Shown piece after piece: positions 21,801 to 33,800 of a stretch of DNA of 64,000 nucleotides. A model generated the notes under the pieces. It searched no databases and had not been told where the DNA came from. It saw only the letters and a list, made by a program, of their open reading frames with translations. Position 1 is the stretch's first letter. Every line of letters starts with the position of its first letter. Position numbers and translations under genes: made by a program. Source of the stretch: Megalobrama amblycephala (lineage: Eukaryota; Chordata; Actinopteri; Cypriniformes; Xenocyprididae); the NCBI RefSeq assembly GCF_018812025.1, contig NC_063045.1, positions 13,637,112 through 13,701,111 of the forward strand. Direction: 5' to 3'.

Positions 21801-24800
21801 GTTAAAGAGAGGAAAACCTGGCATTATTTATCCTGTAAAGTCTTGCATTAAAAACATGCACGCTTAATGTGATACATGTGTCAGACTGCGGGAAAAGCAG
21901 CCTAGTGTCTCTTGAGGAGGGTGGATTCTAGTCTTTGCATTTTCTACATGCATCTGCTTTCTCAGACTTGCAGCTCACCACTTGCGTGACATTAAAACCA
22001 CAATGGCACTCGTTGGCTGCTCTGATTCGATCGAGAGTTTAATGTGCGTCCCTCGAAATGTGTCTGTTCTTGTTTGCCTGCAGGCATTTGATAGCATTAA
22101 AGTTGCATTCCAAATGCAAATGCAAATATATATACCATATTACATTTCTATAAAAGACTTTAGTGAACGCAAGCCTCTATGTGGCATGTTTCAACTCCAG
22201 ACCACAGAGCAGTTGTAAACACAGTCACAGTCTCACTTCCTGTCTCTCTGTCTCTCAGGTGACTGCTGGCTGCTAGCGGCCATTGCCTCCCTGACCCTGA
22301 ATGAAGACGTTCTGGCCCGAGTGGTGCCCAGCGGACAGGACTTTGGTGGCAATTATGCTGGAATCTTCCATTTCCAGGTATCTGAAGTGTTACTGTAAAT
22401 GTGTCACTATGCATTGGTGTTCATATTACAATATAAATTCATTAGCATGATAATGAACCATACATGCATTCTTTTTCTGCAGTGGTTTGTTACTTATTGC
22501 ATATAATTGTATTATTATGCTAAGTTCATAACAAAGAGATAGAGTTCACCCAAAAATAAAAATTCTGTCATCATTTACTCACATGTATGAGTTTCTCTCT
22601 TCTGCTGAACACAAAAGAAGATATTTTGAAGAATGTTGGCAACCATTGATTTGTATGGTATTTTAATTGGGGGACCAGAAACTTTTACCGACAATCTTCA
22701 AAATATATATATTTTTTGTGTTCAGCAGAAGAAAGAAACTCATACAGGTTTACACTCAAAAAAAAATTTTTTTGATGCTGTTCAGTTTATTTAAACAATT
22801 TATTTTGATTCAACACCATTGTATCAGGTTTCTGGTTTAAATGTGATTGATTCATGTTAAATTGACTTGAAACGATTACTCTTTGACTTAACTTGATGTT
22901 TTCATATTGGAGTAACATGTTTCAATCAAGTAAACCCAACCAGGACTCAATCAAACAGGATTTTCACTTCCCATCATGCTTTGCAAAGGGGCTGAACTAG
23001 GAGTGTAAATATTGAAATAAAGTGTTATTTTAAGCAGTTTTTAGGAAGATGAGAAAATGGAAAGACTTTTTAATGTTTACTGTTCTATTATGTTGGTATT
23101 ATTACAATATAAATACATTGCATTAGTTGGGCTGACACTATTAAATTAAGCTGTGCCCAACCACAGTAAATAAGTTGAATCAGCCTTAATAAATTAAGTT
23201 GACCCAACGTAAGTACATTAAATTGGAATAAAAGAATTGCATAATGCTGAAATAAAGCAACTTAATCATTTGGAAATCCTTTCCGTGATTTTTTTATGTT
23301 CGTTCAAAGAGTTATTTTTTTTGAGTGTAGAACAATTTGAGGATGAGTAAATGATGACAGAATTTGTATTTTTTGTGTGAACTACCCCTTTAAAATACTG
23401 TGGTGGTACAGTGATGGTATTTAACGATAATACCATGGTACATTTTATATACAGTATATCATGCAAACTATATTCATTTGCTACAACAAGGAATACTATT
23501 GTATTACCATGGTACCTAAAATATATTGTATTACATTATTACCATAGTAAATGTCCAAAAAACCTGAGCACCATATTCAAAAAACATGTCTGAACAAACA
23601 TGGTAATACTATAGTACATGTTCCAGGAAAAAAAAAAAAAACATATTAATATAATAGGTCCAAAAAAGTCATGTTAATACATAGTTCATATCCAAAAAAT
23701 CATAGTATTATATAATTTTAGTAATAGTACTATATTTATTTAAATAGTTGCTGTTCTTTTGAACTTTCTAGTCACCAGAGAATCCTGAATATTTTTTTTT
23801 ATCCCAGTTTCGACAAAAATATTAAGTAGCGCAGCTGTTTTCGACATTGATGTTTCTTGAACAGCAAAGAATCATATTATACTGATTTCTGAAGGATCAT
23901 GTGACACTGAAGACTGGAGTAATGATGCTGAAAACCAGATTTGATCACAGGAACAAAATACTTTTTAAAATATGTGACCCTGGACCACAAAACCATTGCT
24001 ACAAATATACCTGTGCGACTTATGACTGGTTTCGTGGTCCAGGGTCACATATATTAACACAGAAAACAGTTATTTTAAATAAATATTTTATTGTAAAATT
24101 ATTTCACAATATATCCGTTTTTGCTATATATTTGATCAAATAAAAGCAGCCTTGGTGAACTTTTAAATGGTAGTGTATATGGTAATACATGGCTAAAACC
24201 AAGGCAATGCATAGTTCATGTCCAAAAGTATGGTACTGTGTGCCCAGAAAAGCGCTTTTTGATACATTTTCTTATTGCCTTTAATGCAGAGTATGGCTGT
24301 ACGTTTATATATTGGTGTCTTTGCACACATTTTGAGATTGAAGAGATAAATGAAGAGATAAAAAAAGAGTCTGCACCCTCTATTCTTTAGTTCTGGCAGT
24401 TTGGCGAGTGGGTGGATGTTGTCATTGACGATCGGCTGCCAGTGAAAGATGGTGAGCTGCTGTTTGTTCACTCCGCCGAGGGAAACGAGTTCTGGAGCGC
24501 CCTGCTGGAGAAGGCCTATGCTAAGTTAGTTTGTTTTTTCTTGTGTTCTTGTGTTTGGAAGATAATTACTCACCGCAGTTATGTGACAACTGCCTGAACC
24601 AGAAACTCAGTTTATTTGTGGAACTTACTTTCTAAGAAAAAACAACAGGATAATCAAGTGTTTTCCTTTAGGGTTGTCAGTTGATTTGATTACTCACTGG
24701 TAAATTGTTTTTACTAGTTTTGTTGTTGATGTAAATTTGAATAAATTCAATATTTAAATGTGAAAAAAAATCTAATTAATTTTTGTATTAATTATTAACA

Positions 24801-27800
24801 TTTTTAAAGAATTTTAATTTAATATATAAATATATTTAAATAATACATTTGCGACATGGATGATTCTATGCAAATGAAAAGTCAAGTCCCCCACCCAAAA
24901 GAAGTGGTTGTTGAACTTTGCATACAATTACAGAAGGTTTTACCCACAGCAGGTGTGTTCCTAGAATAAGGGTGTGACATTTTGTGTTGTTTTTAACCTC
25001 ATGTTCACGGTCTAGCTTTTAACTCCCTTGCTATATTTCTCTTATTTTTTTCTGTTTATCATTGCCAGCTGAACACATAATGTTAACACCTGTTGTTTGT
25101 TGCATGTGGCTTACTAATTTTGGAACCCCCATGTGAATTATGGGAATTGGCCCTCCCACAAGCGATGACGTCATGCACGAGCATTTATAATAGGGATGGA
25201 ATAGAGTGCTGCAGTGATGACGAATTTTTGTAGGCCGACTCAGAAGTTAGCATCACCTTGGTTCCTCGACAGAAACCAAATAGGATTTTTCCATTGGCTT
25301 TTGGATTATTGCAGAAAATAAGCTCTGTGACCAAGAAAAGTTTATGATTCTTGCATGTTTGTATATCATGATAAACCTTACATATGAATTTTGAAGCCTA
25401 AACAATCATCAGTCATTGGCTACAACTGAACTGATTTGTTTCTGTGTTTTGATCTACAATCTTTGTTTAGTATCAAGCATGATGTTTAATAGGATTTACA
25501 AGTATAGTTTCTCTAAATGAGACTGGCTTATAGTTCTCAAATAGTTTCTCAAATGAAAGTCAAAGACATGTGCGTACATGTCGTTTCATAACTCTAACGG
25601 TGTGTTTTATGGCTTCTGGCAGAGTGAACGGCTGTTATGAAGCCCTGTCTGGAGGATCCACCAGTGAGGGTTTTGAGGATTTCACTGGAGGCATCGCTGA
25701 GAACTACGACCTGAGTAAACCGCCATCCAACATGTTTCAGATCATCCAGAAAGCCCTGGAGGCTGGAGCTTTGCTGGGCTGCTCCATCGATGTGAGATTC
25801 TTCTGCCTGCACTCAAGACACTCATAAACTACAAGAGTTTTATGCAAATTTGTGTGTGTTTGTAGTTTATTGGGCATCAAATAACTATTTACAGAACAAA
25901 TTTCACCAGAATAATGACACCAAAAAGTTAAAGGGTTAGTTCACCCAATGTCGTTCCACACCCATTAGACCTTCGTTCATCTTCGGAACACAAATTAAGA
26001 TATTTTTCATAAAATCCGATGGCTCAGTGAGGCCTCCAAGATAATTAACACTTTCAATGCTCAGAAAGCTACTTAACAGTTCATGTGACTACAGTGGTTT
26101 AACTTTAATATTATGAAGTGACGAGAATACTTTTTGTGCGCCAAAAAAAACCAAAATAACAACTTTTTAACAATATCTAGTGATGGCCGATTTCAAAACA
26201 CTGCTTTATGAAGCTTCAAAGCTTTATTAATCTTTTGTTTCAAATCAGTGGTTCGGAGCATGTATCAAACTGCCAAAGTCACGCCCCCCAGTGGTGAACC
26301 ATTGACATTTTGAAACACTTATGACGTAACGAAGCTTGAAATCAAAGACTTTGGCAGTTTGATACACGCTCTGAACCAATAATTCGAAAGGCCTCAGGCA
26401 TCCCTGAGTCATCAGATTTTATCAAAAAGATCTTAATTTGTGTTCCGAAGATGAACGAAGGTCTTACGGGTGTGGAACGACATGAGGGTGAGCAATAAAT
26501 GACATTATTTTCATTTTTGGATGAACAAACCCTTTAAATAGCATTTGAACCGAAGCTGGAAATAACTTCTGGGACATGAGCTCCGCCCCTTTGTCAGATA
26601 TCCCTGTTTAATGCTTAATTCTATGATGTAGATCACTAGTGCGTCTGAAACAGAAGCCGTCACCCGTCAGAAGCTGGTGAAAGGCCACGCCTACTCCCTC
26701 ACTGGGGCGACAGAGGTATGAATAAAGTTATTGGCAGGCTCTTTTTTAATGACAGGATTATTACGTTTTGTCAATAGAGTACATGCTATTTTGCTTCAGG
26801 TGAACTATCGTGGCCGCAAGGAGAAGCTGGTTCGTATGCGCAACCCTTGGGGTCAGGTGGAGTGGACCGGAGCCTGGAGTGACAAGTACGGTTTGATTAC
26901 CTCCAGCACCAGAGATACAACTTAAGTTCATCAGTACACTAATATAATTTGCTAAACGTAACTGAAATAGCAAAAGTTATTCAGAAATTGTTGACGAAAA
27001 ATTTGACGAAAAACTGTTGCAAAATTGTTATGCATGAGAAAAATCTGTGTACAAATGTTTTCACAAACAAATCATGATTCACCAAAACTTTCAAACTAAA
27101 ATGTATTCTACATTTACGAAAAAGGTAGGACAACTGAAACCTCATGTACGCAAAAATCATATACTCTGGGTGGCCACACACGGAGTGCCTAAACGGACAT
27201 GGTGATGGAAAAAAATATGAGCTTGGAGGAAAAATTATATTTCAAAGCTTTAGATTTTTTTCACAGTGTTTTGCGTTCGCAAAATGTTTCCATTACCGCA
27301 AGAAACTTTGCCTTCGTTTTCAAACCTTATGAAGGTAAAGTTTCTCAGGTGAATGCAAAAGCATTGAAACATATTTTTTGAAGGACTTTTAGAACTAAAT
27401 CTTAATCATTATTGTTATAGCTATCAACCTTGGTGTAAATAGACCTTTAGAAAAGCCACATTATTGCTTGAGCTGCAAGATTCCTGTGTATAAAATGCAG
27501 ATATGTGTAAGTACAGCTGGCTAATGAGAGGTCTGTAATCTGGGTCTGTATAAAAGGCATTTGAACTGGTTTTTAGGATGGCACATTGCTCGAGGATCTT
27601 TCTGTCTTCAGAGAGCGTCATGTGCTTGTTAAGACTGTGAAAGAAAGGTGTGGAAAGCCCTTATATGGAGATCGCTGAGTTTTATGCAAATTACTAACCT
27701 TGGGTGCAACCTCCCTCATTTAGAATACTCCAAATTCATTAACATTACAAATTCATATGCGTATGCACTTGTGAATTTGGGGACATTTTTCATGAGAAGT

Positions 27801-30800
27801 TCTCATGTGTGCACACATATGCAAATAATCCACACAAAATATTAGACCCAATGTTTACTCTGTGTTATTTCATATGACAGTTTTTGTTAAACGTTGATGC
27901 TGTCAGGTGGCGGCAAGGAAGAGAAGTGTATCCAGTTGCAGTAACGTTTATTTTCAAAAAATAGATAAACGGAGTAAATGCAAGCTGGGGTGCGGATATG
28001 GGAAGTCCAAACAAGGAACATAACATAAAACCAGATAGAAGAAATCCATGCAAAAACTAGTGATGTGACATTTGACACCAAAGCTTTGAAGCTTGTTTTA
28101 AAAAAAATGAAACATCTCACAGTGAAGCTTCATTTTTACACACAACCACATGACTAAAACAGTTCATGTGACTACAGTGGTTCAACCTTAATGTTATAAA
28201 GCAACGAGAAAACGTTTTGTGCGGCAAAAACAAAAAACAAAATACGACCTTATTCAACAATATAGTGATGGCCGATTTCAAAACACTGCTTCAAGAAGCT
28301 TTGAAGCTTAATGAATCTTTTGTTTCGAATCAGTGGTTTGGAGCATGTATCAGTTTGTTTTTATTCCCAGTTCATAAGTACTTTAACTGACCATTCTATG
28401 ACAATCTTCATTTATTTTGATAATACATGCCTAAGCTTGCCGATTTTCCCCCCAGAAATGTATTCACAAACTCAGTTATTCAAACTGTGTGAGTAACATG
28501 ACGTGACAGACTATTTTTTCAGTGTTATATACGCTTTTCGTAGCACAAACTGATTTATTACATGAAACAGTCCAAAAACAATAGCCTCTTTTCCACCATC
28601 GGGCCAACAGTTCTCATTGCTTAAAGGTCCCGTTCTTCGTGATCCCATGTTTCAAACTTTAGTTAGTGTGTAATGTTGTTGTTAGAGTATAAATAAAATC
28701 TGTAAAATTTTAAAGCTCAAAGTTCAATGCCAAGCGAGATATTTTATTTAACAGAAGTCGCCTACATCGAACGGCCAGTTTGGACTACATCCCTCTACTT
28801 CCTTCTTTAATGACGTCACTAAAACAGTTTTTTGACTAACCTCCGCCCACAGGAATACACAAGAGTTGCGTTTGTAGAGTGTGTTTGTCGCCATGTCGTC
28901 GAAACGCTGTTATTTTCATCCCGCAGTCCAATCACCGGGTCTGATTCCGGCTCAAATTGATAGGGTAAAATTAAAGACATGTTTACAATAACACTGAGCG
29001 CGTGCATCTCCACGTTATGGTAAGAGGCGTGACCTTTCCGGGCAAGGTTCGCTAAGCTGCTGTCGAATCACAACACAGGAACCGCTGGCACAATCAGAAC
29101 TCGTTACGTATTTCTGAAGGAGGGACTTCATAGAACAAGGAAGTCATCAGCCCGTTTTTATGACAGTGGAAACAGCGGTATAGGGATAAGTAAATTATGT
29201 GAAAAATACTGTGTTTTTTTACACGGGAAACATGAACACGTTATATTGCACACTATAAACACAATCAAAGCTTCAAAAAACCACGAAAAACAGGACCTTT
29301 AACTGTTCCATTGTAGGGCTGATAACAGCCACTCTTTGGAATGTAATATAAAAGCATCAGTCGTTGTCTTGGTAACGCTATGGTTTACTTATGATATGAG
29401 ATAATATAAGTAATAACGACCACGTTATGGTGGATGATTAGATATTTCTTTTAATTTTATTATTAATTTGTGTTACGTCACTCAAATAGAGCGCTTAGCC
29501 AGCTACAGAGAAACTGGTAGCCAGGCAGTGACCAATCCTGTGTGTCGACATCACGGATTCTACCAGCATTATTTAGCACGGTAAGACAACCGGGCCAAAA
29601 ACGGTTTGTAGCCGTGCCGTACCAGGCTCCAGTGGAAACACATTCTACGAACCGCTCGGCCCGACGGTGGAAAAGCGGCTAATGACTGACAAAGACTGAA
29701 ACACAGAGCTGTAAATACAGCTAAATACAGAGAGCTAACAAGATAACAAGGCACTAACAAGAAACAGGTGGAGGTGATTAATCGCCATGGAAACAAACAA
29801 GGGTAACTATGGTAACAAACTAGGCAGCAATGGAAACAAAGGAAACAGGAACAAATCACAGGGGCTGAAACACTCAAACAAGGGGAGCAGAAAATACACT
29901 TCAAAATAAAAGTCCTACAACACAAAACTGGGGAAACAAGACAGGAATGTAACAGATAATTGTTGAATATTTGGTTTAAATTTGGACTTTGTAGTGCAGT
30001 TTTTATTTTATTTTCATCAGCTAAAATTAGATAAACATATAACCGTCCACATTTCCATATGTGGCCTATCCAGAATTCATTAGTCGTCCCTGTTGAACAA
30101 CATTGTGAATTATGACAGTATTTGGAAGTTAGTCATTTATAATAGAGGTCAGAAGATTTAAAGGTACAGTGAAAAAAACCTATTTAATTTTAATGGTTAA
30201 CGAGAGTATGTAAAATGCACATGACTGTTTGTGGTGCAAGAAACCTTGACTGTGGACAGAAGTGTAGAATATGGCTTCTGTTGAATTCAAAGTTTTTTAT
30301 GGAGTACTTTAGAACTCATTTGGAGATGATAGCATTTCTATAACACACTAAACTGCTGATGGTTATCTGAATTGTTTATTACTTTTTCCTTTAGTTCATC
30401 TGAATGGAACAGTGTTGCGGCTTCAGAGCGGCCTAACGTCAGCGCTGAGGATGGTGAATTCTGGTGCGTTTACAAACTTCCTGTATTTACAACTACAATA
30501 TAGGATATGAAAAAAATGTCATACATTATATTATATCATACGTATAATATGTTTTCTTTGTTTGTTCAGGATGTCGTTCTCAGATTTCCTAAGCCATTAC
30601 TCTCGTATAGAGATCTGCACTCTGACCCCGGACACCATCACCAGCGATTCGGTAAAACACTGGGCCGTGACCAACCACGACGGCTCTTGGAGGAAAGGCT
30701 CCACCGCTGGGGGCTGCAGAAACAATGCTTGTGAGCCACAAAAGAACCGCAAACACACTTTAAAGCATCGTGAATCAGATTCAGATTTCAGTACAAAAAA

Positions 30801-33800
30801 CGATTCAGATGGACAAAGTTTGGTTGTTTTGGTGTGTTTCATAATATAGCTGAACGCTGCTTTCATTCAATGAGTTTTTTTTGTTGCGCATCGTAGAATT
30901 TATTCAGTAAATGTGTTTCCATTGCAATTTATGCGCATGTCTTCTTAGTGGATAGAAAAATGATCCAACTCAATTAAGCGCATATGTTCTTTTATGCTGA
31001 TTTTAAAGGGTCTTTGACATAAGAAATCAAATTTGCCTTGATCTTTTGACATATAAGGGTCTTTGTACCATTTAAGCAGTTTTCATAGCTTAAAACATCC
31101 TTCTCTTTATAAACAAAGCATTTATTTAATCAGGCTCCAAAAAAGGGTTGTTTGGATAATGTTGGATCTATGATGTCACACAAGCAAATATGTTTGACGA
31201 ATAGTTGTACATCATCGCACCATAGGTCCCGCCCACTGGCTTAATGGCTGACATTTGCCTACACTGGATGTGAGCGTCACGTCAAATGCAAATAGAACCC
31301 ATTATAATCACTGACATTGTCTACACTGATACAGTATTCAGTTTCTGACATCACAAGCTTGAGTCTGTCGACAACAGGACAAATGGAAGAATGAAAGAAC
31401 TTTTGCTTAGATGCATCCAGTTCAAACAAGTCGTTTGCTTTCCTGTACAGACTTCAGAAGGATCCCAGCGTCGGAAACAAGTGGATGGTTTATTTTAATG
31501 GCATCCTGGATCGCGTTGGAGGATTATATGTTTGTTCGGAGCATTTTGTTTTTTTTACAAGGCACAATGCAATGGAGAGTTTGCAAAGAAACGTTTGGCT
31601 GTAAATGACGGTTTTATATGAATAATGTTATTCTCTGAAAAATTTCTCTGCCGATACGAATAGCTGATTATTCAGAATGATATCAGCCATTTGATGTTTG
31701 ATGTAGCAAAACCCCCCCAAAAAAACGCAGACCTAGCAACCTTGGCTTGAATTACGGGTGATTCATAGGGTCAAGAAGAGCCTGCTTTAACGTCAGTATT
31801 TTTAACTGTTAATCCGTTTGGTTTGTTGCGTTAACTAAATTCATCACAAGAGAGATTTTCTTCACACAGAGTATGCACGAGTTGCAGTCTAAACACGTTT
31901 TTCCGCACCCTTTTGATTGACAGGATATAATCGGCCCTGATTATCAGCTGTTTTTAAACAAAGAACCGATAAGTGAACCTCAAGGAATATATTAAAATAA
32001 TTTTAAAAATCTATGTCATGGCCCCTTTAAGATTTTATCCGCATCTTAGTGTTACAAAGTTCAGTTGGTTTGGTTTGTTTAATAATATTGTTGACGGCTA
32101 TATCCATTCATTGCTCAGACACATTCTGGATGAATCCTCAGTTTGTGATTAAGCTGAGTGACGAAGATGACGATCCAAACGATAATGAGGTGGGCTGCAG
32201 TTTCGTTGTCGGTCTGATCCAGAAGAACCGGCGCCGCCTGAGGAAAATGGGAGAGGACATGCACACTATCGGCTTTGCTATTTATGAGGTGGGTGGAGAC
32301 ACTAAGAGCAGTCTAAACATTGTGATTATGATGGATGGAGAGGAAAGGAACACAAATCCTTCAATAGAACTCCCAGATTACATTTGAATGACATTTAAAT
32401 AAACGTTTTTTTGTTTGCTTCCACAGGTACCTCCTCAGGTAAGCATTAAACTACAAAGAAGGTGGTGACTTTTCAATCATATATGAGAGTTCACATTAGT
32501 CACAGCCTTTCTGGCTCGCTGATTGTCCTTTGTTTCCATCAGTTTCAGGGTCAGCGGGACGTGCACCTCGATAAGAACTTCTTCCTGACGCACGGACAGA
32601 AAGCTCGCTCTGAGACTTTCATTAACCTGAGGGAGGTCTGCACACGCTTCAAATTGCCTCCAGGAGAGTACCTTGTAGTGCCATCCACCTTCGAACCCAA
32701 CAAGGACGGAGACTTTTGCCTTCGCGTCTTTTCCGAAAAACAGACTGAAACACTGTAATGTATCAAATCTGTGTGAGGTTTCCCTACTTAAAGGCACAAT
32801 ATGTAAGATTTTTGGATCAAAATATCCAAAAACCACTAGAACAATGTTGTACTTACATTGACCCAAATATTTCCAAGAATGTTTAAATCAGAGAAATCAG
32901 CAATTTTAACCAGTGTAATGTCCCATGGCATTGAATCCCCTGTCAATGACGTTAAACGTAATTTTAATTGTAACTTTAAACATAAACAGCAAAACAAAAG
33001 GAGCAGCAGTGGCCAACTGCGGCAAATAAGCACAATAAAAACAGCAGCGTAAAATGTCCCAGTCTCTTGGCCCCGCCCTTCTTCATACCACAGTAACATT
33101 ATGAATATGAAGAAATCATGAACCGATTGCTATCCATCGGCTGTGGAGGTTAAGAAGACAACTCCCATGATTCCACACTTATTCATGTGTCATGAAGCTA
33201 TGCCTTTGTTGTTGTTTTGAATAAGCGACCTCTAGAGGCAAAACTTACATACTGTGCCTTTAATGCCAATATGCAAACTGTATGTATTTTTATTTCAAAT
33301 ACTTGGTTCTGAATTTATTTGATTGGATAATCTTATGTTTTCTCCTAGACCATGTGATGACCCTGTGGATGCTGAATTACCTGATGTAAGTAACTCATCA
33401 GATTTTATGAAATGCTTTTAAAAGTTAACAGTGTTACACTAGCTATGTTTCCATCCAAAGCTGCTAATTCAGTTCATAGGGAAAACTGGAACATCGCATA
33501 AAACATTTGCGAATAAAGCAGTGTTCACGAGAACAAGGCAGCTTATCTTCCAGGCAGTCAAGTTATCCAGTCACATGATCTGTTGAGTCAAAGTCACATG
33601 TTTTTTGTTGCACATCAAAGAGTTTATTCGGTAAATGTGTTTCCATCGTAGTTTATGAGTGCGTCTTCTTATCAGATGATAAGAGGAAATGCCTCAATTG
33701 AGTACATGTGTTTTTTATTCTCATTTTAAGATTTTATCTGCATCTTGGCATTTCCATCCAGCCTTCAAAGGTGCCCTAGAACCAGTTTTTAAAAGATGTA

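Larger units (their letters stand above)
27901..29954 (-). mobile_element. Probable solo LTR, interrupted by MITEs, in intron 7
   Basis: On the minus strand it begins TGTTACATTCCTGTCTTG (from 29954). It then runs through repetitive TTTCCATGG / TTGTTACCAT promoter-like sequence. Its final part (27901-28060) carries AATAAACGTTACTGCAACTG, a poly(A)-signal-like R region, and ends ACCTGACA. No gag or pol is seen. The flanks GATGC (left) and GATAA (right) match only in three of five bases. The middle is filled by other elements. Confidence 0.55.
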
